This document shows positions 1 through 10,900 of a stretch of DNA of 64,000 bases, piece by piece (within the stretch, counting starts at the first letter, position 1; each line of letters begins with the position of its first letter). The stretch is taken from the NCBI RefSeq assembly GCF_964340395.1, contig NC_135551.1, positions 690,001-754,000 of the forward strand. Direction: 5' to 3'. Made by a program: the position numbers and the translations under genes. The stretch comes from Glandiceps talaboti (lineage: Eukaryota > Hemichordata > Enteropneusta > Spengelidae). The notes under the pieces were generated by a model. It searched no databases, was not told the origin of the DNA, and was given only the letters and a program-made list of their open reading frames with translations.

Positions 1-232
1 ATGTGTCCAATTTTACGAAGGAGGAAGTGAATGGTGCGGCAGGTGGTAATTATGTGTTGTTGAAATGTATAATTGTCATCAAATATGACACCAATGTTTC
101 TCGCAGATGAAGTAGTTTCAATAACACATGAACATATGTTGATGGAAGTGAGAGGCAACGGCGAATGATCAAATTTGGAACGAATTAAAATGACTTCTGT
201 CTTAGAATCATTTAACTTCAGTTTATTAATAT
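1..232 (-). pseudogene. CR1/L2-like LINE reverse-transcriptase fragment, cut by window edge
   Basis: Read on the minus strand, this stretch encodes a continuous peptide of the post-YADD part of a CR1/L2-type reverse transcriptase: NKLKLNDSKTEV, then ARNIGVIFDDNYTF, then RKIGHI. The same succession (NKLQLNDGKTEV, ARNIGVTFDENYTL, RQISHI) occurs in the long LINE at 58.6-63.1 kb of this window, so the family assignment rests on an internal match as well as on the known 'LN..KTE' and 'NLGV.fD' signatures. The fragment runs off the window start, so its real 3' end is unseen; on the 5' side homology ends near 232. It is a dead piece of retrotransposon, not a host gene. Confidence 0.8.
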
Positions 233-301
233 GAATATGATGGTAGCTTCACACGCTGAAACACGTAGTAATGGATGTCAAAGGTCACGCCTCGTACTCG
301 T

Positions 302-340
302 GACAGGCGCCGGGTACGGTGCTCTGCACCGGCGCCTGTC
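302..340. repeat. GC-rich hairpin followed by A-rich tracts
   Basis: GACAGGCGCC at 302-311 pairs with GGCGCCTGTC at 331-340, and GGTGC pairs with GCACC inside, leaving a TCT loop and a GGGTAC bulge. Two homopolymer-A runs follow at 353-380. A GC-rich hairpin next to A-runs could be a retroelement 3' end or a transcription terminator, but no other part of such an element is visible. Confidence 0.6.
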
Positions 341-2034
341 AGCAGACTCGGCCAAAAAAAAAAGTTGAGAGAAAAAAAAAAAAAGTTGAAATTTTTTTTT
401 TAATAATTTAAAAAATAAAATAATCCTTAAAAAAATTCTGGTTTGACGAAAAGTAAAACAATATTCTAAAATAAATGCAAACTTATTTCAATTAAAATAA
501 TGTGAACATGGAATAAAAGTACATAAACTGTTAAAATTAGTTTGTAAGTACGAAAATTATAAAATACTACAGCTAAAATAAAAAAATACTTTTGGCCTGA
601 ACGGCTTCCCATAACAAGGTTCCAAGAACCTGGGTCACAAATGGATATGCAATATCATGTCTGGTAGCGCAGAATTTTTCTTTCGACAAGGCGTGAAGGA
701 ACAGCAATCTAAAGTTTTGCCTTTATTGAAGGCATTCAGTTTACATCTGATATAAACATATTGTTGATCAATAGCATAGCATCAATTGAATGGTTACTAT
801 ACAAAGTTATGTATTCGAGTGAATAGACCCAATTATTTTTATTCAAAACTACTCGCGCCATTATGTCGTATGCATTGTCTACGTTTCTACTAGTATAGCT
901 ATTTGGGTGGCGTTACATGTCAATTCAAAGGAACAACATGAATAGACGTGTTCTCCGCTGTTACATTTGATTACGTTTTCATCGAAATTCTAAAATAAAA
1001 CAAGATCAAGGACAATGTAGTATAAAATAAAGATGATAAATTCAGTATCTGAAGAATATCTTTTATAATATTTCAAAGGAACAATATAAATATATGCATA
1101 TTTAATTTAGTTATTCAGCGTGAAGGCACTCTTACATTCGATTTCGCAACGAACTTCCTCTTGGTCAGTCATGAATAAAGGTTGAAAGTAACAGCAGAGA
1201 CATATTCTAATGTACCACCCAAACCCAACCCACCAGAAAATAGTATCTTAAATCAAATGTTATTGCATTTTTAGCTATCATTCCACGTGTTTTAGTACTC
1301 AAAGAAAATCTGACATTCAAATCCTCAACGTAAACGTCTCATACACAAATAACCTTCATTGCTGGGAATAAATAGTCACGTGCCAACTTGATGACTAAGT
1401 CTATCTCATGTTGACACCATTGCAAAGTGGAAAATTAATAAGCACTCATGAAATGACTTTAACAACGATTCATTTACTTTTTAATATGATATTTCTACAG
1501 AACGTAGAGGGAGAACTGCATACAGAACAAATAACAAAAACGTTCTAAAGTAGCTGCCATATTGACTTTTTCCATTGCTCTAGAAAGTATCTCAATTGGT
1601 CAAAAGTGGGGGTAAAACATTCTGAAGGTTTCTAAAGGTGTTTTACTGAGTGATGTTTCTTTTCTATCTACTATTTGCAAGAGGTCCAATTTATGTAACT
1701 TGTATGCTAATATTGAGAGGTAAAATTTCAAATTTTGTGTAGATCTAAACTTGGACTCTATCCTGTGTAGAATGTACCTGTCCATGATTCAATACTACAT
1801 GTGTAGATACGTATTAAAACCAGATGCCAGATCTGAAAAGGAATATTTTAATGTGTGTATGTACACTTGATAACAAGTCACACCAATGCGCCGAAATTGG
1901 TCAAAAGGACATATCATTTGGCAAGGGTCGTTCTATGCAATAAATGACATATTGACTGGCAAATATTTACGTATATCTAATCTGGATTAAAAGTAATTAC
2001 AATGATTTAATTGGTGTAGTAATAACAATAACCC
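341..2034. other. AT-rich stretch with no recognisable gene
   Basis: No coding signal is visible; open frames are short and interrupted by A/T runs. At about 725-755 a short sequence resembles the conserved terminus of the F/C repeat family described at 16.4 and 29.0 kb (GGCATTCAGTTTACATCTG), so a degraded copy of that repeat end may be present. Nothing else is assigned. Confidence 0.5.
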
Positions 2035-2465
2035 TTTATGGTAAACTGTTCCAAATGTTTACAACATGTCGACTGAAAAGATATTTTGGTATATCAAATC
2101 CGGATCTGTCTTTAAATCATTTCAATCTATATCCCCTTGTTGTCGAAGTAGATACTTTGAACAATACAACTGGGTCAAGGAGAATATGTAAATGGAAAAG
2201 TTTATACACTTCAAGCAAATCAGCTCTAATTCATCTAGTTTCTAAAGTTGCTTGTTTCAGTTTCAATATGCGTAACTGTCCTCATAATTCAAGCCACCAA
2301 TCTGCGGAATCATCCTGGTGAACCGACGCTGCACTTTTTCCAAAAATGCAATATCCCTACTCGTATATATGTGGGGAAGACACTGGGGAAGCATAGTCAA
2401 GGTGTGGACTTACTAGTGCTTTAAAAGATGAAAACCAACCAGAGTATTCATATCATAGTAACTGA
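2035..2465 (-). pseudogene. Decayed CR1/Jockey-like LINE 3' coding remnant
   Basis: The minus strand encodes the C-terminal zone of a non-LTR retrotransposon RT: LLKALVSPHLDYASPV, then DIAFLEKVQRRFTRMIP, then ELICLEVYKLFH, then TRGYRLK and FSRHVVNIW. These match, in order, the family pattern 'L....LDYa..vWsP', 'LE.VQRR.tk.I', 'DLI..YK', 'TRG...KL' and 'FS.Rvv..WN'. At least three in-frame stops interrupt it (after DSYAY, in the KQL region and after YRLK), so it is a pseudogene. The 5' side has no recognisable RT core, as expected of a 5'-truncated insertion. The exact clade is uncertain. Confidence 0.7.
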
Positions 2466-2910
2466 AATAATTCATGGTTGGCGTACATTTTTGAAAAAAT
2501 AGCAATCACCAACATCAAACAAAACAGGAAATCAAATAAACCGGAAGCATCATACATAATAAGCAAATGATATGCAAATAAAGAAGCCAGAATTTATCAT
2601 TTTGTGATTAAAATGCAAAATTATACAACTGTCTACAAGTTTATAGTCCACAGGGTGCCCATAAGTACATGTATACAGATATAAAGCAATCGTACAGTTC
2701 ACATATTTTAATTTGCCATCAATATACAGAAAAACCATGATCTTACATCATTTATGAAACTGCTGCAAAAATTACCCTTAATATTGAATAAAAATTGCCA
2801 ACATATATTTTTTAATTGCTCAGATGATGGGGAACACAATGAGATATGTTGGCAAAAAGTAACATGAATTTCACACGAAACCCAAAAATCTGCCATATGC
2901 CCCCACACTA
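2466..2910. other. Unassigned DNA just outside the palindrome
   Basis: No gene, RNA or repeat signature recognised. The stretch ends where inverted homology with 26,855 begins, so it is the unique flank of the left palindrome arm. Confidence 0.5.
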
Positions 2911-4001
2911 ATACGATTTTAGAAGAGATTCAAACGACTTAAAATCTCAAAATTGAATCGCAAGTAACGCAAAGATAAAAAAAAATTAAATCAAGCGATT
3001 GAGTGCGAATTTGACATTTACTTCCGAATACTATGTCAGATTTCCCATAGAAAAACAATGGCTGTGTTCTTTTATGACAACTGAACTTTGCTCACGTTCA
3101 ACTTTTTCAAATGCACACCAATCGGTCTGAAAATTCATAAATAGAGACCAAAGGGGTTTTGTAAAAAATCTCTTGGTTTTAGATTTGTCATTTTTTAAAT
3201 TCTTTTCTGGAAAATGGTGTGCTATCGCTGACTATGTTGTTAAAACTCATTAAGAAAACCATAATGTTGTAATTTGTAAACCGGCACATTTTACCATGTA
3301 CATAAATACAGACCTCTAACTTCGTTATTCTCTAAGTAAATTACACGTTATACATACAGACTGACCTAGCATTTGCTTTCACAAAAATCAGTCTTTAATT
3401 TCATGAAAGCTGTGTGGCAAATAAAATCGAGAGTTTCGAGTTATTCCGTATATTTTAGTTTAATACCCGTCAGCAAATACATGTAATGCTATCAACAGGT
3501 CAGCGATATGTGTTCCACGGACACTCACCACAGTCAGTACAGTACTACTGCGCTCATATCAGAAAAACTTGAAATCGATATTCTTTTCACTAAACTTTGC
3601 AACATTATTTTATGACAACTAAACTTCGCTCAGCTCATGTTCAACTTTTTCAAATGCACACCAATCTGTCTGAAAAATCCAAAGGGGATTTGTGAAAATC
3701 TGAGTCATCGCTACCGCTACCGTAGCTGTCAATCAAATATTAGTGCCTTAATGATTCGGGGAATACTGGACAATTGAGATCTTCGCTGGGCCGCAGTGCT
3801 AGTGCCAATTTAGTCATAAATAAAATAATATTGTCATACTTTTATTCATATACATGGCAAGTACCAAGCTCTCAATTGTTACGACTTGAAGCTTGAATGG
3901 GAAATGTTGAATAATTAGTTATGGGTGTAAAACGTCAACCTTTACACCTCCTACGTATACACACCAACCATAAGTGATATTCCTCTAAAGTTCTCCCAAC
4001 A

Positions 4002-4015
4002 TTTTTCATTATTAT
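4002..4015. repeat. Target-site duplication, Penelope-like insertion (one copy)
   Basis: TTTTTCATTATTAT here is repeated exactly at 6,154-6,167 on the other side of the insertion. The right arm has one copy (reverse complement near 25,728-25,741). A 14-bp duplication is within the usual range for Penelope-like elements. Confidence 0.92.
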
Positions 4016-4073
4016 CATGAAAGTTCATCTGTATTGGTAATACATATTGTCACAAATTGAACTTTTGTTCTCA

Positions 4074-4136
4074 ATACCGAATATTTTTTCACCGAAATTT
4101 TCAGCTGTCAACACTACAGCTTTCATCAGCGGAATG
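4074..4136 (-). ncRNA. Hammerhead-ribozyme-like motif at the Penelope 3' end
   Basis: Minus-strand order: a stem I half (ATTCCG), the catalytic box CTGATGA (4,123-4,129), a six-pair stem II AGCTGT/ACAGCT with a seven-base loop, the second box GAAA (4,099-4,102), a short A/U-rich stem III, then UU at 4,081-4,080 followed by CGG, which pairs with CCG to close stem I. This is the hammerhead order, and hammerheads are a known feature of Penelope-like elements. Imperfections: one extra A between CTGATGA and stem II, and a bulged stem III, so activity may be weak. It overlaps the last codons and stop of the RT frame. Confidence 0.55.
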
Positions 4137-6131
4137 ATCTAACTTGACCTTCTTTGTGTGAAGGTCAATGATCGAGTCGTAGACATTTGGGAGTTTGTAG
4201 CGCCCCCAGTCTTTGTTGAGAGAAGGTTGTAATGCCCTGATGTAAATGGCTTCCTTCACTCCCCTTTCGAAATATCGTGGTTCAGTGTCCAAAACCTGCA
4301 CTTTGACCAAGTCAACATGATGGCCTGGTGATTCCACATGGATATGTTGGGAGACCTCAGATGAAGTAGAGCTGCGTCGTCGGTGTTCAAGAAACCTGGT
4401 CCTGAGGGATCGTTCAGTTTCACCAATGTACGATTCCTGACAAACACCTATGGTAGTCTGCCCTTGGCAAGGAATCATGTATATAGGGCCAGTGACGTCT
4501 TTCTTCTCTGTCCTGTCCTTCGGTGCTACTAAGAAATGGCGTAGAGTTCTTGTAGGTTTGTAACATACCCTTATGCCAAATTTGTTGAAATTTCTCCGAA
4601 GTGCTTCTGAAATTCCTTTGACATAAGGTATCACTACCTGTCCTTTAGATTGTATTGTACTGTCCTTTTTGGTAGTTGACTTAGCTTTAGGGGGCTTGTT
4701 GACCTTGTTAAAAGCCCACTGAGGGTATCCGCATTTCGAGAGAGCCTGGACGATGTGATGTTTCTCTTCATCAACAACATGAGGGTCTGTGATAACTGTC
4801 TTAGCACGGTGGAACAAAGTTTGGATTACTCCCAACTTATGTTCAAGTGGGTGGTTTGATGAAAAGTTAAGGTATTGGTCTGTGTGGGTTGGTTTGCGAT
4901 ATATTCTTATATCAAGATTGCCATCTGGTTGAATCACTGTCAGTGTATCCAGGAATGCTAAGGACTTATCTACTTCTCCTTCTGTGGTAAATTTGATGTC
5001 AGGATCAAGTGAATTCAAATGGTCTGTGAATTCCTGTGCAAATTCCTTCTTGAGTTTCGTGTGAGTGTCGTCCACATAGCGGTACCACCATAACGGTGGG
5101 TGTAGTGCGGTTTCGATAGCTAATTGTTCTAGATGTTCCATGTACAGGTTGCACACGATTGGTGACACCGGTGACCCCATAGCCGCTCCATGTATTTGTT
5201 GGTAATATTTGCCATTGTACACAAAATATGTACAACGCAAACAAACTTCCAGAAGCTTCACAACTTGAGCCGCCGATAACCTAGTTCTGTCCTTCAGGGA
5301 GGTGTCATTCTCTAGTCGAGATTGAATAATATGAAGTGCTTTGTCTATCGGTACCGAAGTGAAAAGTGCTGTTACATCATACGAACGGAGTTCTTCATCC
5401 TCTTCCACACGTTCAGCTTTTATCCTATCAACAAAAGATTTTGAGTTGGCTACATGGTGACAGGTGTTTCCAACAAGAGGCGATAATATGCATGCCAAAT
5501 GTTTAGCACAGTTATAGGTTATTGAGCCTATGCTACTCACTATGGGACGGAGTGGAATGTCAGGTTTATGCACCTTAGGCAATCCATAGAACTTTGGTGG
5601 TAATTCAGTAGTTGGATACAATTTGCGATATTCATCTCTGTTAATCCCTCCTTCTTTTTCCAAATCCTGTAGAACAGACACAAGTTCCTTTTTGTACTTT
5701 AATGTAGGATCTTTGGTGCCCAGTTTCTTATATGTAACATTATCGTTTAGTAGGTTTTCACATTTCTGATGGTACTCCTGAGTGTCCAAAACAACAACAA
5801 TCCTACCCTTGTCCGCCGGTAAAATCCTTATATCCTGATCTTTACTAAGCTGATCCAAAGCGTTATGTTCTTCTTTACTCAAATTAGATTCAAGTTTCTT
5901 GGGGCGATTCAGCAAACCCACTACTCTTGATCGCAACTCATTAGCATTCCGTTCCGTTAGTTTACGGCATGCTATTTCCGTGCTGGTAATGAAATCAACA
6001 ACGGGAACTTGGGTCGGTGCTACGGAAAAATTTAGCCCTTTTACCAACACTGATAGTTCACTGTCGTTGAGTAAACGCTGCGAACAGTTCTTTACCCACT
6101 TTTTGATACACTCGATGCTAAATTCTTCTGA
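4101..6131 (-). CDS. Penelope-like RT with C-terminal GIY-YIG endonuclease
   Basis: The product would copy the element RNA into a nicked target. From a GTG at 6,050 the frame gives 649 residues; it is open to a TAA at 6,132-6,134, and the extra N-terminal residues (KKWVKNCSQRLL, then LSVLVKGLNFS) look like genuine Penelope coding sequence, so the true start was lost by 5' truncation. Counting from 6,050: ADKG near 79-82; LPKVHKP near 157-163; RT motif A SYDVTALFTSV with catalytic Asp near 225; GAAMGSPVSP near 288-297; the YVDD box near 325-328; and a GIY-YIG domain near 521-612 with PIY, SYIGETERSLRTRFLEHR and a later conserved Glu. No internal stop or frameshift is seen. It ends with TGA at 4,101-4,103. 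The GIY motif reads P-I-Y. It could be catalytically competent but lacks its N-terminus and probably its promoter. Confidence 0.93.
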   Translation of the reverse strand, partial: SEEFSIECIKKWVKNCSQRLLNDSELSVLVKGLNFSVAPTQVPVVDFITSTEIACRKLTERNANELRSRVVGLLNRPKKLESNLSKEEHNALDQLSKDQDIRILPADKGRIVVVLDTQEYHQKCENLLNDNVTYKKLGTKDPTLKYKKELVSVLQDLEKEGGINRDEYRKLYPTTELPPKFYGLPKVHKPDIPLRPIVSSIGSITYNCAKHLACILSPLVGNTCHHVANSKSFVDRIKAERVEEDEELRSYDVTALFTSVPIDKALHIIQSRLENDTSLKDRTRLSAAQVVKLLEVCLRCTYFVYNGKYYQQIHGAAMGSPVSPIVCNLYMEHLEQLAIETALHPPLWWYRYVDDTHTKLKKEFAQEFTDHLNSLDPDIKFTTEGEVDKSLAFLDTLTVIQPDGNLDIRIYRKPTHTDQYLNFSSNHPLEHKLGVIQTLFHRAKTVITDPHVVDEEKHHIVQALSKCGYPQWAFNKVNKPPKAKSTTKKDSTIQSKGQVVIPYVKGISEALRRNFNKFGIRVCYKPTRTLRHFLVAPKDRTEKKDVTGPIYMIPCQGQTTIGVCQESYIGETERSLRTRFLEHRRRSSTSSEVSQHIHVESPGHHVDLVKVQVLDTEPRYFERGVKEAIYIRALQPSLNKDWGRYKLPNVYDSIIDLHTKKVKLDHSADESCSVDS

Positions 6132-6153
6132 TTATTCCGTAGTTTATGCTCCT

Positions 6154-6167
6154 TTTTTCATTATTAT
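6154..6167. repeat. Target-site duplication, Penelope-like insertion (second copy)
   Basis: Exact repeat of the 14 bases at 4,002-4,015. From here the sequence resumes the palindrome-arm homology (TGTACTATTTAAAC and so on), which continues at the corresponding point of the right arm. Confidence 0.92.
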
Positions 6168-6189
6168 GTACTATTTAAACCCCTCCACT

Positions 6190-6190
6190 T

Positions 6191-6256
<66 letters not shown>

Positions 6257-7095
6257 GTTTATTTCACCTCAATATATGGTGACCCTTAGGCCAAATTACA
6301 AGAGGTACAATTCTAAAAATAACGTCAAATACAAAGTCGCACTTGAGCAAAATTTTACACAACTTATCAACAACAAACAATAACAACAACAACAAGGACG
6401 ATAAATCACATTCAACTGCATAATAAATTAACACAATAAACAACTGGGCTGGAATCTTTGCACTTGGTTCTTGATTGAAAACTACTAATGCTACAATTTC
6501 TCGTTGGATATCTATGGTTAATTGTAGGTTGAACAAGGTGATTTAATTTATGGTCTGGCTTTAAAATACTTTCTCCAAATTTCTTCTTCCTTCTAATGAT
6601 TTTAGTTGAAGCATATTTTGTGCTTCTCTATATGAAGCAAATGGGTAAACAATTTTGAAAGCCCTGTTCTGAATTTTTTCTGACTGTTGTTTTTGTTTAT
6701 CCGTTAACCCTCCTTGCCATACCACACAGGCATATTCTAATGTTGACCTTACAAGTGAGATATAAATACTTTTCAGATCTTGAACAGATGCACCGAATCT
6801 ACTCAATACACGTAGGATGTGCAGCCTTTGTGAGACCTTGCTGACCAATTCGCTCACATGTCTATCCCACTTCAACTTATTATTTATAGTCAACCCTAGA
6901 CACTTAAAATTGTCTACTTCACCCAGCTCAATATTAGATAATGAGAGGGGTTGAGGCTTGGTGAACTGTTTTGCAAAACATATCATGATTTCTTTGCATT
7001 TTTTTGGACTTCATTTCATGTTATTTTCGTCTGTCCATGTACTTACATCATCTAGAACTGATTGCATAGAAGAATGAACAGGTGTTCTTGAATGA
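6190..7095 (-). pseudogene. CR1-like LINE 3' end with (ATT)n tail, left arm
   Basis: The minus-strand frame at 6,561-6,986 encodes the carboxy-terminal part of a non-LTR RT: FKCLGLTINNKLKWDRHV, LHILRVLSRFGA, STLEYACVVWQGGLT and KIQNRAFKIVYP. The catalytic RT core is absent, so it is a 5'-truncated copy. After a frame change the sequence runs through a short 3' UTR ending AAATAAACC and a (TTA)n/(AAT)n tail at 6,192-6,255, a typical LINE 3' terminus. The Penelope-like insertion lies about 25 bp beyond this tail. The mirror copy is at 24.86-25.70 kb. Confidence 0.82.
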
Positions 7096-7583
7096 AAACT
7101 TTCAGACTATGTAGTTTCAACTACACTTGCTTTTCATATGGCTGATGCTTGATAATTCTGTATTCAGTATGAATGTGAATGTCAAGCCTATGGGCTAGGT
7201 ATAGACACACTCCAAGTACAGCTACCATCTGATTCGCACATAAGCAAGTAACCAGAGACACTCGTACAAAACTGAGCAGAAATTTTACGTGATTTATGAA
7301 ATACTTTCTCAAGGGAACTCTGGTTTCTTGCAAATAAGTAAACTTTATTAAAGATGGTAATCAGAACTTTGGATAGGACAGAGCTTCACAGTGATATACA
7401 GACAGACAGTGCCCTATGCCATTCTGCATTTATTTCTGTGACTTCTCCAATGTGAATGTTACACCACCAACCCCCCAACCCCCCATCCCTATCCCGACTT
7501 ACTGGACTGTGACCAACAATGTTGTAGTTACATTACAGTTACATCAGCATTATATTAGTGCGACTGATGTGGATGGGCTTTGT

Positions 7584-7645
7584 GAGCACAACTGAACTAG
7601 GTTCAGGAGTGCTATAGGCATGGTGAAATGTCTGTGTGTTTGTGC

Positions 7646-7704
<59 letters not shown>

Positions 7705-7955
7705 CGACTTAAAATCACCACCAGGCCCATTAGCTTGGTATTTGGTGGGGACATTACTTAGGGAGTGTAGATGGGAAATTGTTCAAATGATCGCATCAGA
7801 GATGTGCGTTTTGGGTCAAAAAATGTGATTTTTTATCTAACTTAAACTCAAAAACTCGTCAGCAGATTGGCCTGAAATTTGGCGGGAACATTCTTGGGGT
7901 ATTTAAATTAAGATTTGTTGATGACATGATGATTCCATAAGTAATGTGCAAATTA
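7584..7955 (-). mobile_element. E-family repeat, 3' part, left arm (copy E2)
   Basis: Starts with the E-family terminal hairpin (GAGCACAACTGAAC...GTTCAGGAGTGCTATA) followed, on this strand, by a (TG)n run at 7,650-7,700 and the conserved block that reads TTGACTTTAAGTTGTTTACAC in other copies. Homology with the right-arm copy stops near 7,955, where the satellite block begins; the remaining 5' end of E2 resumes at about 11,080. This is a non-autonomous repeat with no coding capacity. Confidence 0.75.
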
Positions 7956-10900
7956 GGGCTAGAAAGGGTCCTACTAATTACTGCCCGGGACTGCCCGGGA
8001 GATACAAGAAGTGCCCGGGAGCAAACTGGAGGCCAAATGGCACTCAAAAGTCGATATTTATGTGCATTGGCCCACTTCGAATGTATAATGACCAAAATTT
8101 AGTGGATTCAAGTCCCCGATTGCTGCTTTTCCAGTCATAAATTTTCTGGCGTGTTACAGACATTGCATTTGGGCCTTATGGCTACCGCATATATCACTGC
8201 CCGGGACACATCTGGTCTGCCCGGGCCAAATTTAGACGTCTAATCGATATCAAAAGTTGATTCGTAAATAAACCAGAATGTTACGAACCCTATCTAACCT
8301 AAATTATGATCATTCAAGTCTTCTTTTATCGTTTTTCAAGCTAAAAACCGTTCGTTCACCTCGATCTCTGTACAGTCTATCTGCGCCATCTTGTTTCATG
8401 GAATATACCATTCTGTAGAAGGGGTGCTTAGCCTTAGTAACGGCCTCAAATTGCCCACGTAACCATGACGCCCGTGTGTGAGAAATTTACACAGAAATTA
8501 TTGTCACGCGATAACATATCATACATGTGACTGAATGTATCAATATACTAATGAATTAAATTAAATCATATCATATCAATGTTATTGAAGACAAAATACT
8601 TGCTATTGTAGGGTTTCTCTCACACAGGATAACCAGGCGTGCCAGAGGCAGAGAGATAGTGCAATTTTTGTCAATACAAGTAGGCCGACACGTAGGCCTG
8701 TATGTTCTGCATCTTTAATAATAACAGTTAACTGTGATACAAGTTAACATTGTCTTCACACATTTTCCTACATTTAGTCAAATCATACGTTATTTTCTCC
8801 TTTGACCATGCATGTTAATATTTAGACTTTATTACAGGTTTATCTACTCTCTCCTCAAGGACGCTAACCTCTACAGTTATTTTCATTTGGAAAACAAAAT
8901 GGTTATCCTCATCGAACTTTTACCAAGCAAGATTACCCCCCCCCCCCCCCCCATATTTCCATATCCATATATTCACCCTTAGTCATGTTGACTAACTGGC
9001 GTTAACGTTCTTTCCTTAGATTAGGGGGTACATATATCGACAGCCTGGAGAAAGTCGAGCCACTTTAACACAATTAAAAAGCAAGACATATACAGCATTG
9101 ATACTGACAAAGACATAGCTACAAAATTGTTCAATTTAAAAAACTAAAAAAGTTATTTTTAAGGACCAAGAATTGCCATTGCCGTCACCCATACCAACCG
9201 GCGCTAAGTAGTGGTGTTCCTAAGGTAGGAACATATATCGAGTGCCCGGGGAAAATTGCACCTCAATAACATTATTAAAATTATATAGATATACAGTACG
9301 GATAATTACAAGGTAATAGCTCCAACATTGTATAATTTCAAGAAGTAAAAACTGACATGTTGGGCCCGACAATTGCCGTCGTCGTCACCCATACCAACCG
9401 GCGCTAAGTAATGGCGTTCCTAAGATGGGGGAGGGGGACATATATCGAGTGCCCGGGGAAAATCGCGGAATGGTAATACATTTAAAAGTATATAAATATA
9501 TAGTATAGATACTTAGAAGGGCCTAGCTACAAAATTGTTTAATTTCAAGAAAGCAAAAGTGACATTTTGGGCCCGACAATTGACGTTGCCGTCACCCATA
9601 ACAACCGGCACTAAGTAATGGCGTTGCTAAGATGGGGGAGGGGGACATATATCGAGTGCCCGGGGAAAATCGCGGAAGGGTAATACATTTAAAAGTATAT
9701 AGATATATAGTATAGATACTTAGAAGGGCATAGCTACAAAATTGTTTAATTTCAAGAAAGCAAAAGTGACATTTTGGGCCCGACAATTGACGTTGCCGTC
9801 ACCCATAACAACCGGCACTAAGTAATGGCGTTGCTAAGATGGGGGGAGGGGGACATATATCGAGTGCCCGGGGAAAATCGCGGAAGGGTAATACATTTAA
9901 AAGTATATAGATATATAGTATAGATACTTAGAAGGGCATAGCTACATAATTGTTTAATTTCAAGAAAATAAAACTAACATTTCGAGCCCGACAATTGCCG
10001 TTGTCGTCACCGATAACAACCGACGCTAAGTAATGGCGTTCTCTAAGATGGGGGAGGGGAACATATATCGAGTGCCCGGGGAAAATCGCGGAAGGGTCAT
10101 ACTATTAAAACTAAATAAATATACAGTATGAATACTTAGAAGGGCATTGCCTCAAAATTGTATAATTTCAAGAAAATAAAACTGACATTTTGCGCCCGAC
10201 AATTGCCCTTGTCGTCACCCATGTCAACCAGCGCTAAGTAATGGCGTTCCCTAAGATGGGGGAGGGGAACATATATCGAGTGCCCGGGGAAAATTGCGGA
10301 AGGGTAATGCAGTTTAAAGTATGTAGATATATAGCATAGATACTTAGAAGGGCCTAGCTACAAAATTGTTTAATTTCAAGAAAGCAAAAGTGACATTTTG
10401 GGCCCGACAATTGACGTTGCCGTCACCCATAACAACCGGCACTAAGTAATGGCGTTGCTAAGATGGGGGAGGGGGACATATATCGAGTGCCCGGGGAAAA
10501 TCGCGGAAGGGTAATACATTTAAAAGTATATAGATATATAGTATAGATACTTAGAAGGGCATAGCTACAAAATTGTTTAATTTCAAGAAAGCAAAAGTGA
10601 CATTTTGGGCCCGACAATTGACGTTGCCGTCACCCATAACAACCGGCACTAAGTAATGGCGTTGCTAAGTTGGGGAGGGGGACATATATCGAGTGCCCGG
10701 GGAAAATCGCGGAAGGGTAATACATTTAAAAGTATATAGATATATAGTATAGATACTTAGAAGGGTATAGCTACATAATTGTTTAATTTCAAGAAAATAA
10801 AACTAACATTTCGAGCCCGACAATTGCCGTTGTCGTCACCGATAACAACCGACGCTAAGTAATGGCGTTCTCTAAGATGGGGGAGGGGAACATATATCGA

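Larger units (their letters stand above)
4016..6153 (-). mobile_element. Penelope-like retroelement (GIY-YIG type), 5'-truncated insertion
   Basis: The insertion is delimited by direct copies of TTTTTCATTATTAT at 4,002-4,015 and 6,154-6,167. The right palindrome arm has a single copy of this sequence at the homologous position with no element, so the boundaries come from an empty site. The element lies on the minus strand and carries one long frame for a Penelope-type RT fused to a GIY-YIG endonuclease. The frame is already open a few codons after the 5' junction, so the copy is 5'-truncated. The 3' part, from about 4,136 to 4,016, holds a hammerhead-like fold and a short tail, as expected of the pseudo-LTR region of these elements. 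The intact frame and perfect 14-bp duplication suggest a recent insertion. Confidence 0.93.

Noticed and set aside
9592-10617. Identical 64-codon frames at 9,592-9,786 and 10,423-10,617
   Set aside because: Same position in the 831-bp higher-order satellite repeat; identity reflects block duplication, not protein selection.
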